DNA of 64,000 nt from Zygosaccharomyces rouxii (GCF_000026365.1 NC_012996.1:868001-932000); one strand, 5' to 3'. Positions 8,838 to 19,797 are shown, counted from the first letter of the stretch. Numbers and translations are program-made. Notes: a model not told the origin generated them from the sequence alone.

Positions 8838-11800
8838 ATGGTGGTGGATGATTCTGGTACGGTAGTTGTTCCGGACTCTGAGGGTGATGGTGAAGGTGAA
8901 GAGACTTTAATCTTTAGCCCTCATGATAACGACAATATAATGGCACCTATTGAAGCAGGTGTAGTTCCTCTGGGCCAGGCAGTGCGATTGGAACCTGAGG
9001 ATTTGCCTTCAGAACATAGTAGAAGGTTTCTGAGGAGAAGGAAAGCTATCCAGCGGATGCCCTACAGTTTGGAAAGGATAAAGCATAAGCAATTGTTACA
9101 AGGATACGATATGTCAGGATTCGAAAGCATATCTGAAGAGCTGAAGTTGCCTCGTCCCAATCCAGACCTATTGGGAAGCTTCCAAGATACCAAAATCCCA
9201 ACAGATCTATCACGCAGGCGTAATGATAAGGGTCACCATGATGAAGAAGATGTTGTAACGGAACCGATTATTGGTCCAGTTTCTGAAGATGAAGCAAGTG
9301 AAGCAGAGGAAGAAGAACGGCAGGAGCAAGAAGATGAAGTTGAGGAAGAAGAAGGAGAAGAAGATAATGAAGAGGAACTTGTGAAATTCAGAGGAAGATT
9401 AATTAATATCAAGACTGGATTTCGTGGTGTACTACCGAGAGTTGCATGGGAAAAGGCCATTAAACAACATAATTCAACTACTAGGAATTTTAAAAGGAGA
9501 AGAGATTCTGCAAGTGGTAATCACAGGGGTGTTGCCAAGAAGAAAAATGTAGCCACAGAGAAAAATGTTAATCAAGATGATTCTCTTTTGAACGATTTAA
9601 TTGTACCGGATGATGAAGTTCCTCTGGATGACCAGATATCTTTACCTTTGAGAAAGACAAATCAGCAGGAGGTACATGACTTGAAACAACTTGATCAACA
9701 GTATCAAAAGAAATATGATCACCAGTATCTTAGTGACTATGAAGATGAAGTTGAAGAGGATCAAATGGATAATTTTATTATAGAATTAGGTGAAGTTCAA
9801 AATAAAAATCAAGTTGAAATTGCTCCTACATTTGTTTTGACTCCACAAGATACTTTTAACCAAGATGATGATGATCCTGATTTGATGGAAGTTGGCGCTG
9901 TCGAAAACGACGAGGGCGCCATTGATGGAATGCTTTCAAAGGGTCCACGTATTAAAGGCCAAGGGAAATTTAAATCCAGTACTAAGAGGCTGGGAGACAC
10001 TACCCGACCTGGTTCTACTCGAAAACCGTCAAGTTACAGAATGACACCGCAAAGGAGATCTGTCAGGGCCCCCAATAGAGGCAATCAACAGCGCATTAAG
10101 CAGCAGACCAGGCTACCGTCCAATTATTTACCTTCTCAAAATAGCCTAAAGGAAGCAGAATCTTCTAATTTGAAACCTACATCCACCCAAAAGAAGCACA
10201 ATGATAAAGCCAAGAACAAAAAACAAAACTCTGAAACGATTGGACCCTTTGCTCCTCTAGGTTCAACAAATACAAGGCGTGCAAATGTGTTTTCAACCGT
10301 CATGGAAGCGCCAAGTGACAAGTATGCACTTCCCAAACATGGAATTTCAAAAAGTGAGAGCTCAGATTTAATCATTCTTGATAACACGAATGAAGATTTA
10401 AGAGAAGAGGCACCCCTTAGTGCATTGAAATCTCTTTTCGATGAGAAACAGGTTATTCCTCCGGATACAATTTCCTTGAATTTGCCTGATAGACAATTCG
10501 TTTTATCAAAATTTCATAGAAATGATACCCCTTTAGTATTGAGCAATATTTTTGACCATATAACTGAGCGTGGTGTTACTGATAAAGAACTTTTACAAAT
10601 TTCTGAAAGTGTAACTTTGTTCTTATTACATTTTAACCATCTAGGTGTGCTTCCGGTCATCTCTGAATTTCATAAGCGGTTTAGATCCAAAGTAAGTCTG
10701 TTGCGAGAAAAAGCTAAGTCAATCCATTTTTATCAAATTGCTGTTTGTCAACTAATGCTTTTGGAGGTTTCCAAGTATTCTGACATTTCGAACGCTTCAC
10801 GAGTCGAACTAAACTCCAGTATCCTCAATCACATTATCTCTTTTTTCAAATTACTCTCTTATTGCTATGATGCTGTAGCTAAATCAGACCCAAACTATTT
10901 ATTCCAAAGTTTTGATATTTTGTCAAAGATTGCAAAGATGCTTAATCAATATGATACCTTGTGGGACAAGTTGCAAGAACAGGGCTTTCGACCCGAGGTT
11001 TGCTCCTTCCTAATCGATAGCTTCCACACTAATAATCCACACTGGGAAATTCTCAAAATTGAGCAAGATTACACTTCTATTAAAGAAGCATTCAGGTTTG
11101 TTAATCATTGTAAAAGAAGATACAATTGGAAAATTACTAAAAATTTGATATTCCTCTTTGATAAAATATTCAAAAGAAGAAGGTTTGAAGATTTTACAAA
11201 CGAATGTGCGTTGACCTCTGGTTACATACTAAAACCTTCTCAGGCGCTGAGGAATAATACAATGTTTAATAATTATTTGAATCTTTTACAAGAAATTGAG
11301 CTGTCGGACTTGGTAGTAGAGAGAATTATACCGATGGGTGAATTATCGCCAAACGACTCTGTGGCCGCCTTAATAAACAGATTAAATCTTTTGATGGTGT
11401 TGGCACGCGGTTCTCATGTCAATTTGGAAAAGCGCATGGAGGACTTGTTAAGGCCCTTACTGGATTCTGAATACCTGTCAAAACAAGACCATCAATCTTT
11501 GAAAAAGATCGGCCAACTCGTTCTTGATGGTATTCTTTCTCTAGCCGATATCAACAGAATTAAAAATTTACCATTCAGGGGCAAAATTCTGGTTATGACA
11601 TTTAAGAATCTGCTCTTTGAATGCGGAGAAACCTTAGAAGGAGCTTGGACTAATTTTTTAGATCAGTTGATCCCAATCATTGAGAGATCTACTAAATCAA
11701 AATTGCTATTTTGCAAGGAATTCTACCCTTGTCTCATTTTAATGTCACAGAGAGATATTTTCACTGAGAATCTAGTACAAGTGTTACAGCTTTATCTGAG

Positions 11801-13109
11801 GAACTTATCCCTATTAGGAGCTAAATGGGCCCAGAGAAACATCCTTCAAGTTGTCAAGAATAAGGTTGATCTCTCTGCAAATTGGATCGACTATTACTGC
11901 ACAGTGGGTAAATTTTTAATTCAAAGTAATGTTATGTCTTGGTGGTCTTTCTACATGTACAATGACGTAAGAAACTCATTGACAAACAAATTTTACTTTG
12001 ACTGCAAAATTCTACAAATGTGTGATAACCAGTCCTTTGAATTGATCAAAAAGTCTATGTTTACAACCGCGACTAATTCTATTTTGCAAATTTCTTCTAC
12101 TTGGTTTCGTCGTTTTTTGATTCAATTGATGAATCGGGAGTGCTCGATCATTATCGACCATAGGTATAATAAATCGTCAAACGACACGTTAAACATCGCT
12201 AAAAGGTTCGTGTGGATGCTAAACAGACTTTCATACAATGATTTACTTTTACAGTTCATTTCAAATTTGAAAAATTGTCATCAAAAAAAAGTTGTTAGTA
12301 TTGAATTCGTCACCCAAATGTTAGAGTATCTGAACCTAAAATTCATCGATAATATTAAAGATAGCCATGACTTCTTTTCATTGAAGAGGGAGCTTGGTAT
12401 ATCTGATATTGAAACAGAGAAGAGCGCCTTTAGAGATGCTTTCAGATCTCAAAAAGATCCAATTTCTCAAGCATCCTTTGTCGAATGGGGATTAATTCAT
12501 GCTCACTCAAATGAAGAGGAGATGAAACGCTATATGGATAAACTGGAATCCTTGTTCAATTTTTCTGCCCCTGAGGGATCTTTCCGTTTTTTCATTAGAC
12601 TAATTACGGTACATCTCCGAGGGTACTTCCTACACTGCAAGCGAAGGCTCTTAATTTATTTTCTTTATCTGATCAACGGAGTTTTAAACGCCAGACACCT
12701 TCAAATTTCAAACAGTGAATTTTTGGAACTCTGCATGCTTCATAAAATTCTCTGTTCACCTAACGACGTCATGAACAACGCTATCGTAACTGAGGATCCA
12801 AGTAGTCAAAAAAATCTTCGGGCTGAATATCTTCAATTTCAATTCAATGTCTTGAGGATAGCCGATGGGTTTTTGGAATTCGAACTTCTAGCCCAAATGT
12901 CTAGAAAATTCTTGAGTGGTAGCCCATGGTCGGGGGAGTTACTATACGAAGAACTATTCGATATTGAATTATCAAATAAAATAGAGGATATCTTCCGGTA
13001 CAACAGTTTGACCGAACAGTTGGACCACGTGTACATCCTACATGACCTTAATGAAGAAGAGCTTGAATCTAGTATTTCTGAATTGATTAAGGATACTCCC
13101 CCTCAGTAA
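8838..13109 (+). CDS. MMS22: Mms22, Rtt101 ubiquitin-ligase adaptor for replication-fork repair
   Basis: The 1423-aa protein (S. cerevisiae 1454) has a disordered N-terminal third with a very acidic tract around residues 150-190 (runs of Glu/Asp) and basic patches. The rest is a long alpha-helical region typical of the Mms22 family. Family knowledge: Mms22 links the cullin Rtt101-Mms1 ligase to Ctf4 and stalled replisomes, and is needed for resistance to alkylation damage. The gene follows divergent BUD6 as YLR320W follows YLR319C. No enzymatic motif is visible or expected. The call rests on length, architecture and synteny, plus recognisable C-terminal similarity. Confidence 0.92.
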   Translation: MVVDDSGTVVVPDSEGDGEGEETLIFSPHDNDNIMAPIEAGVVPLGQAVRLEPEDLPSEHSRRFLRRRKAIQRMPYSLERIKHKQLLQGYDMSGFESISEELKLPRPNPDLLGSFQDTKIPTDLSRRRNDKGHHDEEDVVTEPIIGPVSEDEASEAEEEERQEQEDEVEEEEGEEDNEEELVKFRGRLINIKTGFRGVLPRVAWEKAIKQHNSTTRNFKRRRDSASGNHRGVAKKKNVATEKNVNQDDSLLNDLIVPDDEVPLDDQISLPLRKTNQQEVHDLKQLDQQYQKKYDHQYLSDYEDEVEEDQMDNFIIELGEVQNKNQVEIAPTFVLTPQDTFNQDDDDPDLMEVGAVENDEGAIDGMLSKGPRIKGQGKFKSSTKRLGDTTRPGSTRKPSSYRMTPQRRSVRAPNRGNQQRIKQQTRLPSNYLPSQNSLKEAESSNLKPTSTQKKHNDKAKNKKQNSETIGPFAPLGSTNTRRANVFSTVMEAPSDKYALPKHGISKSESSDLIILDNTNEDLREEAPLSALKSLFDEKQVIPPDTISLNLPDRQFVLSKFHRNDTPLVLSNIFDHITERGVTDKELLQISESVTLFLLHFNHLGVLPVISEFHKRFRSKVSLLREKAKSIHFYQIAVCQLMLLEVSKYSDISNASRVELNSSILNHIISFFKLLSYCYDAVAKSDPNYLFQSFDILSKIAKMLNQYDTLWDKLQEQGFRPEVCSFLIDSFHTNNPHWEILKIEQDYTSIKEAFRFVNHCKRRYNWKITKNLIFLFDKIFKRRRFEDFTNECALTSGYILKPSQALRNNTMFNNYLNLLQEIELSDLVVERIIPMGELSPNDSVAALINRLNLLMVLARGSHVNLEKRMEDLLRPLLDSEYLSKQDHQSLKKIGQLVLDGILSLADINRIKNLPFRGKILVMTFKNLLFECGETLEGAWTNFLDQLIPIIERSTKSKLLFCKEFYPCLILMSQRDIFTENLVQVLQLYLRNLSLLGAKWAQRNILQVVKNKVDLSANWIDYYCTVGKFLIQSNVMSWWSFYMYNDVRNSLTNKFYFDCKILQMCDNQSFELIKKSMFTTATNSILQISSTWFRRFLIQLMNRECSIIIDHRYNKSSNDTLNIAKRFVWMLNRLSYNDLLLQFISNLKNCHQKKVVSIEFVTQMLEYLNLKFIDNIKDSHDFFSLKRELGISDIETEKSAFRDAFRSQKDPISQASFVEWGLIHAHSNEEEMKRYMDKLESLFNFSAPEGSFRFFIRLITVHLRGYFLHCKRRLLIYFLYLINGVLNARHLQISNSEFLELCMLHKILCSPNDVMNNAIVTEDPSSQKNLRAEYLQFQFNVLRIADGFLEFELLAQMSRKFLSGSPWSGELLYEELFDIELSNKIEDIFRYNSLTEQLDHVYILHDLNEEELESSISELIKDTPPQ

Positions 13110-13178
13110 ATATAGCATCAAAAATAATGAATATACTTGTAATTAAAATTTCAACTTTATTTCATTTTGCATTTCGTA

Positions 13179-14603
13179 TTATTTTGTGATAGCCTTCTCA
13201 GCTTCTAATTTATCGAGATGTTTTTTGAGGTCGACCAGTGCTACGATACGCTTGAGTAATTCCTCATGTCTCTGAACCACATCGTAGGACGGCATTGCGG
13301 GTCTGACGGATAATCCTAATTCTTGTAGCATTGCAGCCACTTTACTCTGAAGGGCAGGCTTAAACGTTGAAATTTTGCTCGATCTTAAATAAACACCTGG
13401 TGGTAATTTATCGCCATGGGCCATCACACCGAGAGATTTTCTTTCATCGGCGCTGAATTTTTCTAATAAATGTTCTGCATACACAGTTTCTGCCTTACGC
13501 TTGATAGCCGTTTGCATTTCTTGCTTTTGTCTCTTAGTTTTCTTCAATTGATTGGTGTCTTGAGTCTCCTGCTTTTTATCTTGTATTTGTTGCAATTGTT
13601 GGCGCTGAAGGGCAAACAATTGCTGTTGTTTCATCCAAGGATTTTCTGGTACTGTAGATTCATGCTTGCGTTTTCTAGATTTATCTGATAGTAAACTTCC
13701 ATATAGCTGGGACATTCCTTGAGATGTCAGGTACTGAGAAACTGATTGGTCTGAATTTGGAGAATCCAAAAGACGCAAGAGTGATTCTCTTTCATTCAAC
13801 GTTTTTTTAGCTGCCATTTCAAATTTTCTAGACTCCACAATCAACGCTTCTTCCTCAGCAATTTCTGCAGCAGATCTCGCCAGTAATCTCTGCAAGTACT
13901 TCTTTCTTTCGAGTTCCTTTTCTTTGGGGAAATCCAACGAGGGCAGTAATGGATCATTGGGACTTTTGGCTACAAAATATCGTTGACACACTTTATAGAA
14001 TTTTTCTTTTAACTCCTCCAATGTCCTAGATCTACCATAATTATAACGATCCTGAATGACAAACCAACGTAAGTCATACTTTCGACAAAGTTGAAACAAG
14101 TAATCCACTTCTTCGTATTCCCAGTCATCAGTATCTTCCTGAGACGACGTTCCAGAGTCCTCCTTCTTTATAAGTTCTTCATTCGGGATGTTATTGGCCA
14201 TAAAACTCTCGTAGGTTTCTTTATCGAAGCTGGGTATCCTCAGGTGGACATTAAATTTTGTATATGAAGACTCCTTGGCTTCTTCACCAACTAACTCCTT
14301 AGAGCCTTTGACCCAATGATGCAAGTTCAAATGATCATTGGCTTTAAATTCGGCATTGGTCCATGGAGAAGGTTTAGTTGTGTTAGTCAACTTATCCTTA
14401 AACCTACTAGCTGGTTGGACTACTATAGGAGGTTGATTTTCACCAAGGAGATTGTATAATTCTCTTTGCATCCCGGTTACTTGTGGCCTGGGAGCCTTCG
14501 AAGCTCCAGAAGCTGAAGCCGTTGGTGGTGGTGAAGCAGAGTTTCCATGACTTTTAGGTTTTTGCTGGATGTTTAACACATCGAGAATATCAGAGGAAGA
14601 CAT
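13179..14603 (-). CDS. SWC4: Swc4, shared subunit of SWR1 and NuA4 chromatin complexes
   Basis: The 474-aa protein (S. cerevisiae 476) begins MSSSDILDVLNIQQK and ends in AITK, both conserved. A SANT/Myb-like segment around residues 160-215 contains WEYEEVDYLFQLCRKYDLRW and the following DRYNYGRSRTLEELKEKFY. The central helical region RLLARSAAEIAEEEALIVES is nearly identical to yeast Swc4. Family knowledge: Swc4 (DMAP1 homologue) works in H2A.Z deposition by SWR1 and in NuA4 acetylation of H4/H2A, and is essential. It converges with MMS22 (69-bp gap). In S. cerevisiae it is YGR002C, so the XII-VII interleaving starts here. Confidence 0.97.
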   Translation of the reverse strand: MSSSDILDVLNIQQKPKSHGNSASPPPTASASGASKAPRPQVTGMQRELYNLLGENQPPIVVQPASRFKDKLTNTTKPSPWTNAEFKANDHLNLHHWVKGSKELVGEEAKESSYTKFNVHLRIPSFDKETYESFMANNIPNEELIKKEDSGTSSQEDTDDWEYEEVDYLFQLCRKYDLRWFVIQDRYNYGRSRTLEELKEKFYKVCQRYFVAKSPNDPLLPSLDFPKEKELERKKYLQRLLARSAAEIAEEEALIVESRKFEMAAKKTLNERESLLRLLDSPNSDQSVSQYLTSQGMSQLYGSLLSDKSRKRKHESTVPENPWMKQQQLFALQRQQLQQIQDKKQETQDTNQLKKTKRQKQEMQTAIKRKAETVYAEHLLEKFSADERKSLGVMAHGDKLPPGVYLRSSKISTFKPALQSKVAAMLQELGLSVRPAMPSYDVVQRHEELLKRIVALVDLKKHLDKLEAEKAITK

Positions 14604-14759
14604 TTAGAACTTGCTCTTTGTTCTGTTTTGCCTTTCTTACAAAGTATCTTGTTTAATACTAGAGGACTTTTCAAACATAACAGACCTTAACAACTCCAAG
14701 AACTGCGCAAGAATTGAAAAATAGACATTTAGTATTTTTATACCAGTTCATCAGAAATA

Positions 14760-16988
14760 ATGATATCTTCTAAGAAGGCCAAGATTCGAGTTCCCAACAG
14801 GTTAGGCCTTCCTGGTCAAAATTTTGAAAGCCTCTGGGGTATATTGAAGGATGCCATCGACCACATCTATGCAGATCAAGTTAGTGAGCTTTCATTCGAA
14901 CTGTTGTATCGAACAGTATACACTCTGGTGCTAAGGAGGAAGGCTTTGGACCTGTATAGTCATTTGGAAAGTTATTTGGGAGATAAATTAGATGAATTAA
15001 AGCAAAATAATTTGAAAGATGTGGAAGGTTTCGAACTTTTACAGAAGTTATTTGAAATTTGGAAATCACAATGTCGTTGCTTTAAGCTTATAAGTGATGT
15101 GATGATCTACCTGGATAAGGTTTATTGTAAATATGAAAGGAAAATGGAAACCTATGATATGGGGTTGGAATCATTCAAGAAACATGTAATTAATCCTATC
15201 AAGGAGAATATAAGTGAAGCTATGTTATCGGATATTAATAAAGTTAGATCACAGGGATCATTGCAAGTACCACACGCTGATACTTGGAAAGGAATTGTTG
15301 GTATGATGGAAACCCTAGAAGATGAGAAGGATAATTACTTTTCAGCCCATTTGGAACCTGTACTTCTGCGAGAGACTGAAAACTATTACAAAAATGCAAT
15401 AAACTATAGGGAATTGTTGCCAGTGGAATATTTGGAAACCATGAAGAAATTGAAATCATATGAATTCTCCTTAGATCAAAAATTCATCAATGGTGATTCT
15501 ACAGTTAAAGTTACCACCGTCTTGGAGAGCGTATTGATTTGGACCGAACAATTCATGGAAGCTATACCAATTTTAATACGTGATTCATTAACAAATAATA
15601 ATGTTGAACTTTTGAAAGAGCTATGTTCGTTGTCATCAGAGGAGAAATACTGTACTAAAATTTTAGATTGTATCAAAAACTGTATTTGGGAAGACGTTAC
15701 TTCCCTAAGTGTGGACAAGAACTCAAGAAGAAGGGCACAAGTCGCTACTCAATGGACTACCAAGGTCATCGAAATTTACAATTACTATCAATCTCTTTTA
15801 TCCACCGTAGATCTCCATATTTTCATATTTGATGGACAAGATAACTCCAGTTTAAATTTGATCAATGAAGTGATAGGGAAGTACTTGAACCAAGATGCAG
15901 TGCAAACTTGCGAATTTATTACCCTTCATCTGGATGCATTCGCAAAATCAACAGAAGACAAGCGAGATATTAATAGTGTGAAGGAAAGTTTGGAAGATTG
16001 TGTGAAAATATTTAAACTTATTTCAGAGAAGGATGTCTTTGAGAACTTTTACAAGAAACAAATGTCAAAAAGGCTGCTTCATCAAAGGTCCTCAATTAAA
16101 TTGGAGAAATGGCTTGTTAAGCAAATCAAGGGTGAAATGGGTACTTTCTTCACATCTAAATTAGACGGTATGCTCAGAGATATTAACCTTTCCGCAGGAT
16201 TATCTCGTTCTTTCAAACCTGATGAAAATCTTTTGCCAGATTGTGTCTTTACTTCACAAATTTTAACGATGACCTCTTGGCCCTTCCAAACCGCCAATGT
16301 ATTGGATGAAAATGTGATATTACCACCTCAGATGCGTCAATACAAAGAGGAATTTGAAGTTTTTTACAACAGAAAATATAACGATAGAACTTTAAGATGG
16401 GCGCATCATTTAGGGTTTATGGAGATTGGATTTCAATTTAAAAATGGATATTATGAAATCAGTATGCCGATCTATGGTGCTATAGTTTTCCTACTTTTCG
16501 AAGACCATGAAGAATTAACCACTGAACAAATTTCAGAGCTGACAAACATGCCAGAACAAGAGCTACAGAGGCAGTTAATTTCGTTGTCTTTGGCCCCCAA
16601 ATCCCGAGTTCTAAAGAAGAAGCCCCTGTCGAAGACGATTTCACCACAGGATACGTTTTGCATAAATTATGGATTTACTTCACCCACACAAAAGGTCAAG
16701 TTACAGACGATTGCCAATATCACAACAAAGTCAGAGGCCCAATCTCAAGCAGGACAAGATTCTTTGGAGAAAGAACGTGTGATAGAGGTAAATGCTGCCA
16801 TTGTGAGAATAATGAAATCTTGCAAAAAGTCGATACACGACGAGTTGTTTCAACAAGTGTCTGAAACATTGAAGGATAGATTTACTCTAACGCAGTCTGT
16901 CTTCAAGAAAAGCGTTGCTAACCTTTTGAACAAAGAATACTTACAGAGAGATATGGAGGACACCAATATTTATCACTATATATCTTGA
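14760..16988 (+). CDS. CUL3: Cul3, cullin-3 scaffold of a RING ubiquitin ligase
   Basis: The 742-aa protein (S. cerevisiae Cul3 744) has N-terminal cullin repeats, the cullin homology region (YKKQMSKRLLHQRSS and LSRSFKPDEN, about residues 430-500) and a C-terminal winged helix with the neddylation signature VRIMKSCKKSIHDEL, whose Lys after IM is the expected Rub1 acceptor. Family knowledge: yeast Cul3 assembles with BTB adaptors such as Elc1/Ela1 to ubiquitinate stalled RNA polymerase II. The gene is divergent from SWC4 across 156 bp, as YGR003W is from YGR002C. Its 3' end overlaps the convergent CWC24 coding region by 13 bp. Confidence 0.95.
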   Translation: MISSKKAKIRVPNRLGLPGQNFESLWGILKDAIDHIYADQVSELSFELLYRTVYTLVLRRKALDLYSHLESYLGDKLDELKQNNLKDVEGFELLQKLFEIWKSQCRCFKLISDVMIYLDKVYCKYERKMETYDMGLESFKKHVINPIKENISEAMLSDINKVRSQGSLQVPHADTWKGIVGMMETLEDEKDNYFSAHLEPVLLRETENYYKNAINYRELLPVEYLETMKKLKSYEFSLDQKFINGDSTVKVTTVLESVLIWTEQFMEAIPILIRDSLTNNNVELLKELCSLSSEEKYCTKILDCIKNCIWEDVTSLSVDKNSRRRAQVATQWTTKVIEIYNYYQSLLSTVDLHIFIFDGQDNSSLNLINEVIGKYLNQDAVQTCEFITLHLDAFAKSTEDKRDINSVKESLEDCVKIFKLISEKDVFENFYKKQMSKRLLHQRSSIKLEKWLVKQIKGEMGTFFTSKLDGMLRDINLSAGLSRSFKPDENLLPDCVFTSQILTMTSWPFQTANVLDENVILPPQMRQYKEEFEVFYNRKYNDRTLRWAHHLGFMEIGFQFKNGYYEISMPIYGAIVFLLFEDHEELTTEQISELTNMPEQELQRQLISLSLAPKSRVLKKKPLSKTISPQDTFCINYGFTSPTQKVKLQTIANITTKSEAQSQAGQDSLEKERVIEVNAAIVRIMKSCKKSIHDELFQQVSETLKDRFTLTQSVFKKSVANLLNKEYLQRDMEDTNIYHYIS

Positions 16989-17692
16989 TTCTGCTTCTGA
17001 TCTTTTAATATACACTTTAAATTTTTGGCAATTCTGGCCACACCATGGGTATCTTGACCGCATATGGCACAGTTAGGATCCTTTCTCACTCTCTGTGTGA
17101 AGCAACTACTACAGAAATAGTGTCCACAATTAGTGACAATGGGGGACTTGTAATCTTCTTTGCAAATTAAGCATTTGAAGGGAATCCCTTCAACCTTGGA
17201 TTTGTCGCTTTTAGAACTAGAGGACTCATCAATTTTCCAATCTTGATTCATCTTCCAACCTGTCTTAAAATCATCTCTCGAATGTAAAAACTTACAACTA
17301 TCACCATAACCACAGTAACCCGTCTGTTTAAAATCCTTGCATACATCCGGATGGAAATCTGTTAAAATACTAACTTTAACGTTTTTGGGTTGAGTCATAG
17401 CACCTTTGCCTTTCATTTTAAAATTAACAACAGGTTCCCCTTCAGAAGTCTTGACTTCCTGCTCACCAAATAACAGCTTAAATTTATCGTCATTATCGTC
17501 ATTATCATCCTGGATTTCAGCATTTGAAATACTCCTTCCTTCAACCCCATTACTCTCTAAACCCATCATAGATTTACCCTTCACTTCTGGCACCTTGATC
17601 ACCTTTCCACTTTCATCTTCACCACATCCGCTCAGATCGACCTTCTTCCTTTTGACACCTGAACCTTGTTTAATAGATCTCTTTTTAAACAT
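16976..17692 (-). CDS. CWC24: Cwc24, CCCH and RING zinc-finger spliceosome factor
   Basis: The 238-aa protein (S. cerevisiae 259) has a basic/acidic N-terminus and a CCCH zinc finger (C-x8-C-x5-C-x3-H, around residues 118-138). A C-terminal RING finger follows at about residues 174-215, with CLIC, CGHYFC, SSCF and CAICG. Family knowledge: Cwc24 joins the Bact spliceosome, contacts the 5' splice site and leaves before step one; its human counterpart is RNF113A. The stop codon lies inside the end of convergent CUL3, so the two coding regions overlap by 13 bp. CWC24 is YLR323C in S. cerevisiae while CUL3 is YGR003W. Confidence 0.95.
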   Translation of the reverse strand: MFKKRSIKQGSGVKRKKVDLSGCGEDESGKVIKVPEVKGKSMMGLESNGVEGRSISNAEIQDDNDDNDDKFKLLFGEQEVKTSEGEPVVNFKMKGKGAMTQPKNVKVSILTDFHPDVCKDFKQTGYCGYGDSCKFLHSRDDFKTGWKMNQDWKIDESSSSKSDKSKVEGIPFKCLICKEDYKSPIVTNCGHYFCSSCFTQRVRKDPNCAICGQDTHGVARIAKNLKCILKDQKQNQDI

Positions 17693-17982
17693 ATTTCTAA
17701 AGGCTCTACATAATCGTTTACTAGTAAATTTTAGTGACCTTTAGTTGGTTATAAAGTTTATACGATCCCTAGACAACATGTCGTGATGAAATATTGTTCG
17801 CGCATCAACATTAAACCATCGTACTGAACCGAAAGATCTACCAGTACCACATTGAAAAGTAAAGGAAAAGACTAGTAAAGAGGCTTTTAAGTGACTCCAA
17901 TAGGGCTTCAGTTTAATTCTAGGGTCATAGTTATTGGTACTGGAGTTTTGACTGCCGTAAAATTGTGGTATAGGGCCTAGTT

Positions 17983-19521
17983 ATGAGTGACAACAGTGCC
18001 AAGGATCGTGAGACAAGGGCACAGTTTGTGGATGAGCCGACGAATAGGATTGGTGGTAATACTACAAAAGTGATTCGTAGTGCTTTGAAGAAGAGGAGCG
18101 GGTCAGGTCAAGATGATAGCGATGATAGTGGTGCCATAGTATCATCCCCCTTACTTACTTCTACACCACCAACGATTTCTAAAGCATTAGTTAAGTTATA
18201 TCCCAATCTAATAGTGGTTGATAGAACCCTTAGTCTTTTAACGTGGACTAGTGATGATATTTGGCCCAGCGTTTTAATGGTTTTGAGTTATATGGCTGTG
18301 ATACTTTATTTCGAAACTATTGCCAAATATTTTGGTCATTTAGTGGTCGTTGCCATTATGTGGGGGTATTCCCAATTAGATAACCATGTTGAAGAAACTC
18401 TTAGTACGCATCCGACTTTAGATGATATCGTTTATGTGATGAATAGGGTTATTACTAAGGCCGATATTCTTTTATCGCCAATTACAATACTTAGTGCTCA
18501 AGACATTAGAAAATTATTATTTACAACGGCATTCCTTTCCCCTATCTATGTCATTATAACGTTATTCATTTTACCACCAAGAAAATTACTTTTCATTGGT
18601 GGTATATACGTTTTGACTTATCACTCCTCGTGGTCAAAAGTAACAAGACGTTTATTGTGGAGGTTTAAGTTGGTTAGATTACTCGTATTTTATGTTACAG
18701 GCCTTGATTTAGGTGGGATCAGTAGAAGTCAAGGTATATTTGCCGCAGTGCACAAACAGATGAACAACTTATCAGGCACTAATAATGATAGTGATGAAGG
18801 TTGGCCAATTAGATTTACCTACGTTCTTTACGAAAATCAACGTAGATGGTTAGGAATTGGTTGGACATCGAGTATGTTAAGTTATGAAAGATCGCCTTGG
18901 ACTGATGAATTTTTTAACGAAGCTCCACCACCAGATCAATTTCAACTACCAGATGAAAATACCGGTATGGTTTGGAGATGGGTTGATAAGACATGGAGAT
19001 TAGATAATACTAATGATGGTGCAATTCAATTATCAAGTACTAAACCAAAGACAACTGCTTCACCGAATGCTGATGAGGGCTTCATTTATTACGATAATAC
19101 TTGGAAAAAGCCATCTACAGAAGACTCTTTCTCCAAATACACTAGGAGGAGGAGATGGGTTAGAACTGCAGAATTGCTAAAGATTAAAAATGTAGAAGGC
19201 ACTGAATCCCCTAACATTACAGTAGATTCAACTTCTCATAACTCCACATCGCAGGCGGCAAATACCGATACCGGCGGCAGCGGTCATTCTACCGCTATAG
19301 CGCCAGAAAATTCGAATCATCAAAATGGAAGTAAACCCCATGAAAATTTGAAACGTAGGGGTGTGTCCTTTAGTGATGTGCAAAATGTTCATATTGTTCC
19401 ACTTGAAAATGAAGATGAAGATGAGAGCAAGAATGAGTCAAGTAATGATGATGGTAATTATCATGATAATCAATTAGATGCAGAAAACAAGAATGAATCA
19501 ACACCGCTCTTGCGAGATTGA
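17983..19521 (+). CDS. PEX30: Pex30/Pex31-like ER membrane protein with dysferlin domain
   Basis: The 512-aa protein matches the single ancestor of the Pex30/Pex31 pair (523 and 462 aa). Hydrophobic segments occur near residues 95-130 and 178-215 (VLSYMAVILYFETIAKY; a stretch ending ITLFILPPRKLLFIGG), forming the reticulon-like membrane part. A dysferlin (DysF) module follows at about residues 270-395, rich in Trp (YENQRRWLGIGWTSSML, MVWRWVDKTWRLD, RRRRWVRTAELL). The tail is acidic and Ser/Asn-rich. Family knowledge: these proteins shape ER sites where peroxisomes and lipid droplets bud. I use the name PEX30 for the unduplicated gene; PEX31 is an equally valid co-orthologue. Confidence 0.9.
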   Translation: MSDNSAKDRETRAQFVDEPTNRIGGNTTKVIRSALKKRSGSGQDDSDDSGAIVSSPLLTSTPPTISKALVKLYPNLIVVDRTLSLLTWTSDDIWPSVLMVLSYMAVILYFETIAKYFGHLVVVAIMWGYSQLDNHVEETLSTHPTLDDIVYVMNRVITKADILLSPITILSAQDIRKLLFTTAFLSPIYVIITLFILPPRKLLFIGGIYVLTYHSSWSKVTRRLLWRFKLVRLLVFYVTGLDLGGISRSQGIFAAVHKQMNNLSGTNNDSDEGWPIRFTYVLYENQRRWLGIGWTSSMLSYERSPWTDEFFNEAPPPDQFQLPDENTGMVWRWVDKTWRLDNTNDGAIQLSSTKPKTTASPNADEGFIYYDNTWKKPSTEDSFSKYTRRRRWVRTAELLKIKNVEGTESPNITVDSTSHNSTSQAANTDTGGSGHSTAIAPENSNHQNGSKPHENLKRRGVSFSDVQNVHIVPLENEDEDESKNESSNDDGNYHDNQLDAENKNESTPLLRD

Positions 19522-19797
19522 AAACCAATAGGAAGCAAAATCGGGCTCAGGAAGCCTCTCATCAAAAACCACCTAATTTCAATATATATACATATATGTT
19601 TGCAAGTACTACTTTTTTTTTTCGTTACTCTTTATATGTAACATGTTAATGCACAGTATTTAATTTTAATACATCAATTCCCTTGATCAGAAATGAAATG
19701 GCGTCAAAGCATGCAATGCATTTATAATTGTTTTTTTGATTACTACAGTATATAAAACATATTAACACTAAGGAAATATCAATACCCCCAATACTTC

